This document shows, piece by piece, positions 53,830-62,352 of a stretch of DNA of 64,000 nucleotides. Position numbers and translations under genes: made by a program. Positions within the stretch are counted from its first letter, which is position 1. Every line of letters starts with the position of its first letter. The notes beneath the pieces were generated by a model. It was not told the DNA's origin, ran no database searches, and saw only the letters and a program-made list of their open reading frames with translations. This stretch comes from Bacteroidales bacterium (GTDB lineage: Bacteria > Bacteroidota > Bacteroidia > Bacteroidales > Muribaculaceae), in contig CAAFXO010000057.1 of NCBI GenBank assembly GCA_900766975.1, positions 11,713-75,712 of the forward strand, read 5' to 3'.

Positions 53830-53915
53830 CTCGTTTCGGTCTCTTGTCTCGGTTATGGATTCTTTCGATCGTCTCTTTTCGCCGATCTTTTCTTATTAAT
53901 CAGGTGTCGCCGTTA

Positions 53916-54923
53916 TTATTTCTTGGCGGCGAGGATCACTTGGGCTATCTGCACGGCGTTGAGTGCCGCTCCCTTCTTGATCTGGTCGGCTACTACCCAG
54001 AAGCTTAAGCCGCAGTCGTCGCAGAGGTCTTTGCGGATACGGCCGACATACACCGGGTCGCTCCCCGCTACTTCCAAGGGCATCGGATAGGCTTTCGCAC
54101 CATCGCGCTCTTCCACCAATACCACTCCCTTGCTGCGGCTGAAGGCTGCCATAGCATCTTCGACGCTGACCGGAGACTCGGTCTCAATCCAGATTGCCTC
54201 GCTGTGGGCACGCAACACAGGCACGCGTACGCAGGTCGCCGATACGCGGATGTCGCTGTGCATGATCTTGCGGGTCTCGTTATACATCTTCATCTCCTCT
54301 TTGGTGTAGCCATTGTCGGTAAACACATCTACGTGGGGGATGACGTTATATGCCAGCTGATGGGCGAATTTGCTGACTGTCGGCTTCTCGCCTCGCTCGA
54401 TCTCGGCATACTGCTCTCGAAGCTCTGCCATGGCTGAGGCGCCGGCACCACTCGCGGCCTGGTAGGTGGCGACATGAACACGCTTGATATGGCTCAGCTG
54501 CTCGATGGCGTTGAGTGCCACCACCATCTGGATCGTCGTGCAGTTCGGATTGCCGATGATGTTGCGAGGATGGTGGAAGGCATCTTCAGGATTCACTTCC
54601 GGCACTACCAAGGGCACATCCTCATCCATGCGGAATGCCGAACTATTGTCGATCATCAGTGTGCCATGGCGTGTGATCACGTCGGCATATTCGCGAGATA
54701 CGCCCGCTCCGGCTGAAGTAAAGGCGATCTCCACGCCGCTGAAGTCTGATTCATGCGTCAGCTCTTCGATCAAATATTCTTTGCCGCGGTAGGTGCGGGT
54801 CTCTCCTGCCGAACGCTTCGATCCGAAGAGTCGAAGATCATCGATAGGAAAGTTTTGCTCGTCGAGCACTCTCAGAAATTCTTGTCCCACGGCGCCACTG
54901 GCGCCAACTATTGCTATATTCAT
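53916..54923 (-). CDS. asd: Aspartate-semialdehyde dehydrogenase
   Basis: 335 residues from the ATG at 54923 ([20 protein letters not shown]); the open frame extends 19 codons further, which is not supported by homology. The NADP-binding GASGAVG, the catalytic cysteine in [10 protein letters not shown], and the histidine in [13 protein letters not shown] are present. It reduces aspartyl phosphate to aspartate semialdehyde for lysine, diaminopimelate, threonine and methionine. A terminator of the upstream fabD lies just before it. Confidence 0.97.
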   Translation of the reverse strand: MNIAIVGASGAVGQEFLRVLDEQNFPIDDLRLFGSKRSAGETRTYRGKEYLIEELTHESDFSGVEIAFTSAGAGVSREYADVITRHGTLMIDNSSAFRMDEDVPLVVPEVNPEDAFHHPRNIIGNPNCTTIQMVVALNAIEQLSHIKRVHVATYQAASGAGASAMAELREQYAEIERGEKPTVSKFAHQLAYNVIPHVDVFTDNGYTKEEMKMYNETRKIMHSDIRVSATCVRVPVLRAHSEAIWIETESPVSVEDAMAAFSRSKGVVLVEERDGAKAYPMPLEVAGSDPVYVGRIRKDLCDDCGLSFWVVADQIKKGAALNAVQIAQVILAAKK

Positions 54924-54978
54924 CTCTTTATACCTATGTTTGATTTCTTTTATAACGTACTTTTTCGCTCCATGTTGC

Positions 54979-55023
54979 AAAAAAAGAGGCGCATCAAAGA
55001 AAAAATCCCTTGATACACCCTCT
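54979..55023 (-). terminator. fabD terminator
   Basis: On the minus strand AGAGGGTGTATCAA pairs with TTTGATGCGCCTCT (a few mismatches) and is followed by seven T. Between this and fabD, TATCTCAAGCAACG occurs twice (about 55032 and 55069). Confidence 0.75.
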
Positions 55024-55106
55024 TTCCTTTATCTCAAGCAACGTTATCCCAAATATCTTACTTCAAATATCTCAAGCAACGTCGCAGATTGTCTGTTACG
55101 ACAGCT

Positions 55107-55985
55107 TTATTGACGACCGTCAGTTGCTACAGATCTGTCGATCTTCTTAACCAAGCCCTGGAGCACCGAACCGGGACCGAGCTCCACGAACTCTGTGGCG
55201 CCATCCTTGATCATCTCCTGCACGTCGTAGGTCCAACGCACCGGTGCAGTGAGCTGCTTGATAAGGTTCTCTTTGATCTCTGCCGGATCTGTGTGGGGCT
55301 TGCCATCCACATTCTGATAGATCGGGCAACGGGGTGTCTTGAACTCGGCAGCGGCGATTGCCTCTGCAAGCTCCTCTTGTGCCGGCTGCATCAAGGGGCT
55401 GTGGAATGCTCCACCCACTTTCAGCTTCATAGCACGCTTCGCACCCGCTGCAAGCATCTTCTCGCAGGCGGCATCGATGCCCTCGATGGTGCCGGAGATC
55501 ACTACCTGACCCGGGCAGTTGTAGTTCGCCGGGGCTACGATATCGTCTACTTCGGCGCAAAGCTCTTCTACCTTCTCATCGGGAAGTGCCAACACGGCTG
55601 CCATGGTCGAGGGTCGCACTTCGCATGCCTTCTGCATAGCCATCGCACGCTTCGATACAAGCTTCAAGCCCTCTTCGAAACTCAGTGCACCGGCTGCTAC
55701 CAAGGCCGAAAACTCCCCAAGACTGTGGCCTGCCACCATGTCGGGTTGGAATTCTTCGCCAAGGCTCTTGGCCAATAATACACTGTGCAGGAAGATCGCC
55801 GGCTGGGTCACCTTCGTCTGCTTTAAGTCTTCTTCTGTGCCTGCAAACATCAGGTCGGTGATGCGAAATCCCAATATCTCATTGGCTTTCTCAAACATCT
55901 CTTTGGCCTCTGCATTGTTGTCGTAGAGGTCTTTGCCCATTCCTACAAATTGGGCTCCCTGTCCGGGAAATACATATGCTTTCAT
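55107..55985 (-). CDS. fabD: Malonyl-CoA:ACP transacylase
   Basis: 292 residues from the ATG at 55985 (MKAYVFPGQGAQFVGMGKDL); the 13 codons upstream overlap the promoter region. The active serine is in AGHSLGEFSAL and the histidine in GGAFHSPLM. It loads malonyl units onto acyl carrier protein for fatty-acid synthesis. TAACTTTG at 56022-56029 is a likely -7 box. It is transcribed alone. Confidence 0.97.
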   Translation of the reverse strand: MKAYVFPGQGAQFVGMGKDLYDNNAEAKEMFEKANEILGFRITDLMFAGTEEDLKQTKVTQPAIFLHSVLLAKSLGEEFQPDMVAGHSLGEFSALVAAGALSFEEGLKLVSKRAMAMQKACEVRPSTMAAVLALPDEKVEELCAEVDDIVAPANYNCPGQVVISGTIEGIDAACEKMLAAGAKRAMKLKVGGAFHSPLMQPAQEELAEAIAAAEFKTPRCPIYQNVDGKPHTDPAEIKENLIKQLTAPVRWTYDVQEMIKDGATEFVELGPGSVLQGLVKKIDRSVATDGRQ

Positions 55986-56064
55986 ATCTGTCTGTTTATT
56001 GTTTGCTTTCGTAATCGACTGCAAAGTTAACGAATTATTTCCAATTACGGAAATAATTCGTTAA

Positions 56065-56616
56065 TTATTCCGGTTTGAGCTCTACCCATGTGTAGTCGTG
56101 ACCGGTCGCCGGGATCACCTTTCCGAGCAGGTCGTCGAGGGTGAGCGCCACGCTTGCCGTGTTGACACAGGGATGGCAGGCGTAGGTCGTCGCTCCCTTT
56201 AGGTCGCGGTCAACGATGAGCCTTACTCTACGCTCGGTGTCGTGGATAAGACCCATCGGCGATACTGCCCCGGGGTGGATGTGGAGCAATTCTTCCATCT
56301 TCTCTGCCGTGGCAAAGGAGAGCCGCGCACACCCCAACTGCGATGACAGGTATTTCGTCTTGAAGGGCTTGTCGGCGGGGATCATCAGCAGGTAGTAGTC
56401 GGTCTGCTGACGATTGGTCAGAAAGAGGTTCTTGAACACCGGCGAGCCGATCGCCTCTCTTACGCGTTCACATTCCTCCATCGTGTAGGCTGCCGGGTGG
56501 CAGAGCGTTTGATAGCTCACCCCAAGGCGGTCTAAAAAGTCATAGACAGCCAACTCGGCTTCGCTTCGCTCCACACCCGTGCAGTCCGGCCTACCTTCAT
56601 ATCGTGTTATTCCCAT
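56065..56616 (-). CDS. YbaK/ProX-type aminoacyl-tRNA deacylase (PrdX-like)
   Basis: 183 residues of the YbaK/EbsC family in the PrdX/ProXp-ala branch. Marks are VSYQTLCHPAAYTMEE, KNLFLTNRQQTDYYLLMI (lysine-containing motif), LSFATAEKMEELLHIHPGAVSPMGLI and a C-terminal VNTASVALTLDDLL. Such proteins clear mischarged Ala-tRNA(Pro) in trans. Its start codon follows the OPT transporter stop by 12 bases, all of them an AGAGCGCG palindrome. Confidence 0.92.
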   Translation of the reverse strand: MGITRYEGRPDCTGVERSEAELAVYDFLDRLGVSYQTLCHPAAYTMEECERVREAIGSPVFKNLFLTNRQQTDYYLLMIPADKPFKTKYLSSQLGCARLSFATAEKMEELLHIHPGAVSPMGLIHDTERRVRLIVDRDLKGATTYACHPCVNTASVALTLDDLLGKVIPATGHDYTWVELKPE

Positions 56617-56633
56617 TAGAGCGCGCTCTTAGG
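56616..56633. repeat. AGAGCGCG element at a stop-start junction
   Basis: On the minus strand the OPT gene ends GCC TAA, and TAAGAGCGCGCTCTA leads directly into ATG of the YbaK-type gene. This is the cleanest copy: stop codon, 12-base palindrome and start codon with nothing else. Confidence 0.85.
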
Positions 56634-58623
56634 CTTTCACTTCTTTCTTGCCGCGGCAGGAATCCCAGATCAGATAACCGATCAGTAGGGCGTATGCCAC
56701 GCATCCGAGCACCTGTGTCCACCCTTCGCTGATCGGGCTCTTATACTCGAAGCCCACGAAACGGGTGATGGCTGCAAAGACTCCAAAGAGGGCTCCGCCG
56801 GCTATCAATCCGGATGCCAAGAGTGTGCCGCGATCGCGACATGCCTCTTTCTCTTTGTCGCTCTTGCCGGCCTTGCTTACAAAGTAACTTACGGCGCCTC
56901 CTACGAGCATCGGCGTGTTCAAGGACAAGGGAATGAACATACCCAAGCAGAAGGCCAAGGCGGGTACACCAAGCCAGTTGAGAATCAGCGCCAAGATGGC
57001 TCCTACCATATAGAGCACCCAGGGTGTCTCTCCACCCATCATCAGAGGCTCGATCACCTTAGCCATGGCGTTGGCCTGCGGCGCTACAAGGGCATTGTCG
57101 CCCGTGAATCCATATACCTGATTGAGCACCATGATCACGCCACCCACTGTGGCTGCTGATGCAAGTGTGCCAAGGAATTTCCAGCTCTCTTGCTTCTTGG
57201 GTGTAGACCCCAACCAGTAGCCGATCTTAAGGTCGGTCACAAAGCCTCCTGCCATCGACAGAGCTGTGCAGACTACGCCACCGATCACCATCGATGCTAC
57301 GATGCCTTGTGTGCCGCTAAGTCCGATGCCTACGAAGATTGCCGAGGCGATGATAAGGGTCATCAGTGTCATACCCGACACCGGATTGCTGCCCACGATC
57401 GCTATCGCATTGGCGGCTACTGTGGTAAACAGGAAGGCGATTACCGTAACTACAAGCCATGCCACTACTGCCTGCCAGAGGCTGTGGATCACGCCGATCC
57501 AGAAGAATACCAATACCACTGCCAGAGCGATGGCGATGAAGAATACCACCTTCTTCATCGACAGGTCGGTCTGCCAGCGTATCTCTTTGACGCTATCTTT
57601 CTTCCCTTTAAATTCTCTACCTGCCAAGCCCACGGCGTTGCAGATGATGGGCCAGGACTTGATGATGCCGATCACTCCCGCCATGGCGATACCACCGATG
57701 CCGATCATGCGGGCATAGTCCTTGAAGATGGCATCAGGCTCTAATGCCGCTATCTCAGGTGTGCCGTATGTGCCCATCAGTGGAATTACGATCCACCATA
57801 CGAAGATCGAACCGGCGAAGATCACAAAGGCATATTTCAAGCCTACGATGTAGCCAAGACCCAACAGGGCTGCACCGGTGTTGCAACTGAACACTAATTT
57901 CACCTTCTCCGATATGGTCTGTCCCCAGGATGCTGCCGTCGTGGTAATCGTCTCTGCCCACCAGCCGAAGGTCGCTACGATATAGTCGTAGATACCACCG
58001 ATCAGCGAGGCGATGACAAGTGTCTTGGCTTGTCCTCCTTTTGCTCCATCGGCGCTGTCGGTAGTGATGCCCGATGCCAATACCTGTGTCGTGGCTGTCG
58101 CCTCCGGGAAGGGATATTTGCCATGCATATCCTTCACGAAATATTTACGGAAGGGAATGAAGAATAAGATACCCAAGATACCTCCCAACAGTGAACTTAA
58201 GAAGATCTGGTAGAAGTTCACCATAATGTCGGGATATTTTCCCTGCAAGATGAAGAGCGCAGGCAGCGTGAAGATGGCTCCCGCCACGATCACTCCCGAG
58301 CAACTTCCGATAGACTGAATGATGATGTTCTGTCCCAAGGCATTCTTCTTGCCCAAGGCTTGGCTCAAGCCGACTGCGATGATCGCAATCGGGATTGCCG
58401 CTTCGAACACTTGGCCTACCTTCAGCCCCAAATAGGCTGCGGCGGCACTAAACACTATCGCCATCAATAGGCCGACTCCCACCGAATAGGGGGTCACCTC
58501 CTCCTGAGCACGCTCAGGATGCATCACCGGAGTATATTGCTCGCCTTTCTCAAGCTCGCGAAACGCGTTCTCGGGCAAGCCTCCCTCTGTGGTGTATGCC
58601 TTCTCTTTCTCCGTTTCTTTCAT
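56629..58623 (-). CDS. OPT family oligopeptide transporter
   Basis: 664 residues with about 14-16 membrane helices. The start is FRELEKGEQYTPVMHPE, and AYLGLKVGQVFEAAIPIAI and the long PFPEATATTQVLASG loop are marks of the prokaryotic OPT (EspB-like) branch. It would import small peptides or metal chelates by proton symport. It has a consensus promoter, and the YbaK-type gene is translated right behind it. Confidence 0.94.
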   Translation of the reverse strand: MKETEKEKAYTTEGGLPENAFRELEKGEQYTPVMHPERAQEEVTPYSVGVGLLMAIVFSAAAAYLGLKVGQVFEAAIPIAIIAVGLSQALGKKNALGQNIIIQSIGSCSGVIVAGAIFTLPALFILQGKYPDIMVNFYQIFLSSLLGGILGILFFIPFRKYFVKDMHGKYPFPEATATTQVLASGITTDSADGAKGGQAKTLVIASLIGGIYDYIVATFGWWAETITTTAASWGQTISEKVKLVFSCNTGAALLGLGYIVGLKYAFVIFAGSIFVWWIVIPLMGTYGTPEIAALEPDAIFKDYARMIGIGGIAMAGVIGIIKSWPIICNAVGLAGREFKGKKDSVKEIRWQTDLSMKKVVFFIAIALAVVLVFFWIGVIHSLWQAVVAWLVVTVIAFLFTTVAANAIAIVGSNPVSGMTLMTLIIASAIFVGIGLSGTQGIVASMVIGGVVCTALSMAGGFVTDLKIGYWLGSTPKKQESWKFLGTLASAATVGGVIMVLNQVYGFTGDNALVAPQANAMAKVIEPLMMGGETPWVLYMVGAILALILNWLGVPALAFCLGMFIPLSLNTPMLVGGAVSYFVSKAGKSDKEKEACRDRGTLLASGLIAGGALFGVFAAITRFVGFEYKSPISEGWTQVLGCVAYALLIGYLIWDSCRGKKEVKA

Positions 58624-58674
58624 ATATAAGTTAGGTTTTTTGTTAGTTTCCTGTTTGATTCAACCTTTAAATCG

Positions 58675-58706
58675 CAAATATAAGTATTTTTCCCGACCTT
58701 ACCAAA
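58675..58706 (-). promoter_or_regulatory. Predicted OPT promoter
   Basis: On the minus strand TTTG (58703-58706), 20 bases, TATATTTG (58675-58682). It is divergent from the promoter at 58732-58763. Confidence 0.78.
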
Positions 58707-58731
58707 ATTTAGAGAACTGACGGCGAAAACA

Positions 58732-58763
58732 TTTGGTGGAATGAAATAATTACGCTAATTTTG
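58732..58763 (+). promoter_or_regulatory. Predicted promoter of the F420-hydrogenase-beta-like gene
   Basis: TTTG (58732-58735), 20 bases, TAATTTTG (58756-58763), 53 bases before the ATG. Confidence 0.75.
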
Positions 58764-58816
58764 CCCGAACTCTGCTTTTTATTGAGGGCTCTCTGTTTTT
58801 ATTGACATATATATAT

Positions 58817-60034
58817 ATGAATGTTTTAAGTGATTCTGCCCTGAATCAATGCACAGGCTGCCAGCTATGTGCCGCTGTCTGCCACAAGAATGCGATTACT
58901 ATCGCCCCGGATGTGGAGGGGTTTTATCGCCCCTCTATCGACTCCTCTCTTTGTGTAGATTGTGGATTGTGCTCCAAAATATGCTATAAGTTTGATGATA
59001 ATATCGATGCTTTCGGACATGATAAGCTTCAGTCGACTATTCTTTATGGAGCCTCTGCCAAGCAACGGGATATTGTCGAAAACACTACTTCCGGTGGTGT
59101 CGCCGACCTTTTGGCGCAAGAATTGATTCATGATGGTTATAAGGTGATAGGCGTCGTCTATGATTCTTCTGATGATTGCGCCAAAGATGTTGTCGCTTCT
59201 ACTGTGGAGGAGACTCTCGGCTTTCGTGGCTCAAAGTATATTCAATCTTATACACTTGATGCATTTAAGACCGTTGTCAAGAATTGCCGACTGGAGAAGT
59301 TTGCTGTGTTTGGTACTCCCTGCCATATCTATGCTCTCGACAGATATCTAAGACTGATGAAGGTGAGAGATAATTTCATATTGATAGATCTTTATTGCCA
59401 CGGATGCCCTTCGATCCTTGCTTGGAAGAAGTATGTCAAGGGTATAAAGAAGTCTATTGGCAAGAGTAAAATCGACAATGCCAATTTTAGAAGCAAAGTA
59501 AAGGGATGGGGAAATTTCTTTGTCGAACTTTCTGTCGATGGTCGCCCCGTTTATTACAGCGATAATAAGAATAATGAGTTCTTTGATCTTTTCTTCTCTG
59601 ATCAAGTCTTGAACGAGGCTTGCCATGATTGCTCGCTGAGAGGCACATTGGCATATACCGATATCCGTTTGGGTGACTTTTGGGGTAAACAGTATGTGCT
59701 CAACAATAAAGGCGTTTCTGCTGTGAGTCTTGTAACTGAAAGAGCAAAACAGCTCTTTGAGAGGATCGCAGACCGAGTGCATTATCGTGAGGAAAAATAT
59801 GAGGATTTTCTGCCATGGCAGAGCTGGGGAAAGCAACATAAACCTAATCCGGAGTTACGAAGAATGCTTTTGCAGCAATTGAGCGATGACAATGTGTCAC
59901 TTCGTGAGAGCGTAAACACGATATATCGCCAACAGAGTTTAAAGCGTCGACTGATAAGACAAGCAAAAAAACTAATCCGGCAAATGCCCCTAAGTTGGGA
60001 AAAAAGAATAAGATGGCTTTTCTACAAACTCTAA
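58817..60034 (+). CDS. Iron-sulfur protein of the F420-hydrogenase/dehydrogenase beta family
   Basis: 405 residues from the ATG at 58817; a TTG five codons upstream is less likely. Two ferredoxin-type 4Fe-4S motifs come first (CTGCQLCAAVC and CVDCGLCSKIC). The FrhB N- and C-terminal domains follow (TTSGGVADLLAQELI, FGTPCHIYALDRYL, CHGCPS, CHDCSLRG, DIRLGDFWG). In bacteria without F420 such proteins are usually found in polysaccharide gene clusters and are thought to be flavin-dependent reductases. No glycosyltransferase is adjacent here, so its partners are unknown. Confidence 0.9.
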   Translation: MNVLSDSALNQCTGCQLCAAVCHKNAITIAPDVEGFYRPSIDSSLCVDCGLCSKICYKFDDNIDAFGHDKLQSTILYGASAKQRDIVENTTSGGVADLLAQELIHDGYKVIGVVYDSSDDCAKDVVASTVEETLGFRGSKYIQSYTLDAFKTVVKNCRLEKFAVFGTPCHIYALDRYLRLMKVRDNFILIDLYCHGCPSILAWKKYVKGIKKSIGKSKIDNANFRSKVKGWGNFFVELSVDGRPVYYSDNKNNEFFDLFFSDQVLNEACHDCSLRGTLAYTDIRLGDFWGKQYVLNNKGVSAVSLVTERAKQLFERIADRVHYREEKYEDFLPWQSWGKQHKPNPELRRMLLQQLSDDNVSLRESVNTIYRQQSLKRRLIRQAKKLIRQMPLSWEKRIRWLFYKL

Positions 60035-60058
60035 TCGCATTATAAGAGCACCCTAATC

Positions 60059-60238
60059 CTACTCGCTGATGATCCAATCGGTGATGGTGTGGCTCTCGGT
60101 GCTGAAGTTGATAGCTACGGTTACAATCGGCAGATTATGGTGTGAATAGCGATTAATGTATTCTCTCTCATAGATCTGCTGTTGTGCCTTCTCTGCCGAT
60201 TTATTGATCTTCAACTGATACTGTTTCTTTGAGTGTGT
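60059..60238 (-). pseudogene. C-terminal remnant of an AAA-ATPase-like PD-(D/E)XK nuclease protein
   Basis: About 57 codons end VAINFSTESHTITDWIISE, nearly the same as the C-terminus of the gene at 63813-64000. Upstream it reads QLKINKSAEKAQQQIYEREY, which corresponds to the ELKINRSAE nuclease motif of the other copy with the catalytic glutamate changed to Q. A stop codon interrupts the frame at 60239-60241. It is a truncated paralogue. Confidence 0.75.
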
Positions 60239-60309
60239 CTAAGAAAGGGTACAAAAAAGGACCAGCCAAATTTTGACCGGTCCGAACAAGTTTGTAATTT
60301 TAGGTGACT

Positions 60310-60332
60310 AAATTTAAGGAACGCGCTCTTAG
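60310..60332. repeat. AGAGCGCG element, long form
   Basis: On the minus strand CTAAGAGCGCGTTCCTTAAA and TTTAG. Just upstream on the plus strand, GGACC and GGTCC (60267-60291) flank a possible hairpin with CAAA/TTTG inside. Confidence 0.65.
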
Positions 60333-60380
60333 CGGAATGGCCATCCTGGTGAAGTTGAAGCCGCCCCATGAGGAACGGCT

Positions 60381-60491
60381 TCAGTATTCAACTGTCTCCA
60401 GTTTTGGCGCAGCCATGTTGCTGACGGGTTGCTCCTCAGCAGAGCCCGTTTCCTCGTCCGGCTGCAATCCCAAATTACTAATTTTTGTCAT
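60381..60491 (-). CDS. Possible 36-residue peptide
   Basis: The frame reads MTKISNLGLQPDEETGSAEE and ends LETVEY at a TGA that overlaps a 7-base-stem hairpin (60357-60382). The first residues recall Bacteroidetes ribosomally made peptide precursors, which often start MKKI.KL.L, but no maturase is nearby and the C-terminal part does not match. No promoter is visible. A weak call. Confidence 0.25.
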   Translation of the reverse strand: MTKISNLGLQPDEETGSAEEQPVSNMAAPKLETVEY

Positions 60492-60517
60492 ATTGAGAAA
60501 ATATGAAAAATAATCGT

Positions 60518-60695
60518 TAAATTTGCATCGTCATCTGAGGTCTACAAGCTTGAGTGAACTCGCCTCAGACACACTCAGTGAAACACTATCAAGCCAAAGG
60601 AACTAAATAGCCTGTTTGCTACAACCATCTCCATTCTCTCGAAAAATACAAAAGCCGCCGAAGCAACTTCCCTATGGATACACTTCAGTGGCTTT
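60518..60695 (+). ncRNA. Candidate small RNA or orphan leader, homologous to the GH31 leader
   Basis: TAAATTTGCAT (60518-60528) begins a block that aligns with 37759-37830 upstream of the GH31 gene, including GTCTACA, CTCAGACAC and a stem TGAGTG/CACTCA (60551-60556, 60572-60577). Instead of a gene, the bidirectional terminator at 60651-60699 follows. The result would be an RNA of about 170 bases. It is either a free-standing RNA or a leader whose gene was deleted. Confidence 0.4.
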
Positions 60696-60699
60696 ATTT
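60651..60699. terminator. Bidirectional terminator
   Basis: AAAGCC/GGCTTT and, after a 3-base bulge on each side, GAAG/CTTC. ATTTTG follows on the plus strand and TGTATTTTTC on the minus strand. It serves the minus-strand gene at 60787 and the plus-strand leader at 60518. Confidence 0.65.
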
Positions 60700-60786
60700 T
60701 GTTAAAAGTTTTGAATTACAATAGTTTAGCACGTGAAGATTTTACATCCTCCTGGCGGAAGGATTTCTTTTTGCCAGGGGTCATAT

Positions 60787-62274
60787 TCATAGTTCCCGTT
60801 TCCGGGGTCGTTTAGTACAGGTGTCTTTATCTATTGTTGAATTAGAATCCTGGACTTTCAGCCATTGCAATTCCTGACTGTTGAATGGATCTGTGTTGAC
60901 AATCACTATGTGTTTGTTGATAACAGGCTTACCATTGCTATATGTCTTTTCTTGATCGGGTGTCTCAATACGTGTCATCAGAAAGCCCCTACCGGAGATT
61001 CTGATTTTATCAAGACCAGCCTCTCCATTCATATTGAGATCCTGATTATTCCCTGAACACTCATTGTGACTTGTCATTTTGCACTTGTAGAAGTAGTCGT
61101 TCTTATCCGCTATTTCAGCAGTGATATTCTGAACCATATCCCAGATTACAGGGTCGTTCTGACTCTTCCGGGGAAGATTGCCGTAAAGATCTACCGGAGC
61201 AAGTCCGTCTGTTATTACTAAGCGTTTAGTTTTTTCTCCGTTCTCATCATTAATTGGATTGCCATTTTGGTCCTTGCCAAAGGCTTTGTAGTCTTGTTTG
61301 TATCCCCAGAACACAATTCCTTGCGCTCCAAAAGCAAGAGCGGAAAATGCTTCAAAACGAAGCATACCTTCTGTTATAACCGGATAAATGGTTTCTTTAA
61401 CAGTTTCTTTAACAGTGTGTTCCAAGCAAAGACAATATGACCAAAATGGTATACCATATTGTTGTGATTTGTTAGCAAAAATGTTGAGGTACTTGTAGAA
61501 AAGATCACGATCAACTCTGTATCCGCCAGCCTCGTCGCTTTTAATCGGGTAAAAGTCAAAAGTCAATAATGGGGGATCAAATTTGGCGATGAACTCATCT
61601 AAGAAATCCTCATATTTGTGATGTTCTTCCCCGATATATAATTGATCTTCACCAACAGCCAGATTCATATATGCGATATGGCGTGTGTCGGTATTCTTGA
61701 TTGCTTGATAATCTGAGATAAGGGTTTTACGTTTACTTGAAAGAGAGGAGCCACTAAAATTATTCCCGGTTGTTTGAGAAATACCACTTCCCTCAGTATT
61801 CGAACTGTCATTAACACCATGCCAATCTTCGTATTTAGGTTCATCTTTAACCATCCATCCACCTAATGCCGGATGATTCTTAAATTGTTGGACGAAAGAA
61901 GTAGGCCATCCTGACTTATAAGTAGGATTATAATTAAGAGGTGAGTCTGTATAATTAAGTATTGGGGAGTTGCTAATAAGCTTAACACCAAGTCTTAGAC
62001 AATCATTAAGGGCTCGCTGAGTATAGTCTATCCATTTGACGTCCAGATCCGATCCCGGATACATCAATACATTAAATCCGCACAATACTGCTTGTTCGAT
62101 ATAGTGTGAGTCATACACATTGAGAGAGGACTCAACTTTTAAATCTAAAGGAGTATAAACCGCCGGACAATTCTCTTTGTCATATTTAATTGTATGCAGA
62201 TTATTGGGGTTGCAACATACAATTGCGATTTTGCCCTCAGGAGCTGGCCATAAAAGATTAGAGGAATTAGACAT
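60787..62274 (-). CDS. Unfamiliar protein, probably a TIM-barrel glycoside hydrolase-like fold
   Basis: 495 residues, no signal peptide. The sequence alternates strands and helices in a barrel-like way: GFNVLMYPGSDLD, LGGWMVKDEPKYEDW, HIAYMNLAVGE, LLTFDFYPIK, IPFWSYCLC and GAQGIVFWGYKQDY. The DEP and FDFYP motifs are placed like catalytic and binding residues of GH42- or GH-A-type barrels, but I cannot assign a family. The last 20 residues (STIDKDTCTKRPRKREL) are basic and look unrelated, so the end may be altered. The DNA is more AT-rich than the core genes. It diverges from the lipoprotein gene at 62353. Confidence 0.55.
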   Translation of the reverse strand: MSNSSNLLWPAPEGKIAIVCCNPNNLHTIKYDKENCPAVYTPLDLKVESSLNVYDSHYIEQAVLCGFNVLMYPGSDLDVKWIDYTQRALNDCLRLGVKLISNSPILNYTDSPLNYNPTYKSGWPTSFVQQFKNHPALGGWMVKDEPKYEDWHGVNDSSNTEGSGISQTTGNNFSGSSLSSKRKTLISDYQAIKNTDTRHIAYMNLAVGEDQLYIGEEHHKYEDFLDEFIAKFDPPLLTFDFYPIKSDEAGGYRVDRDLFYKYLNIFANKSQQYGIPFWSYCLCLEHTVKETVKETIYPVITEGMLRFEAFSALAFGAQGIVFWGYKQDYKAFGKDQNGNPINDENGEKTKRLVITDGLAPVDLYGNLPRKSQNDPVIWDMVQNITAEIADKNDYFYKCKMTSHNECSGNNQDLNMNGEAGLDKIRISGRGFLMTRIETPDQEKTYSNGKPVINKHIVIVNTDPFNSQELQWLKVQDSNSTIDKDTCTKRPRKREL

Positions 62275-62352
62275 ATTTTTTACAATTTACAATATAGGTT
62301 TTTTATTAACGTTACTTTAGAAAAGGATATTGTACAACCTCTTAAATTTTCT

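Noticed and set aside
60304..60513. A 69-codon plus-strand frame with a lipobox-like LLTGC
   Set aside because: The cysteine is preceded by a charged, non-hydrophobic start, the frame begins inside an AGAGCGCG element, and there is no promoter.
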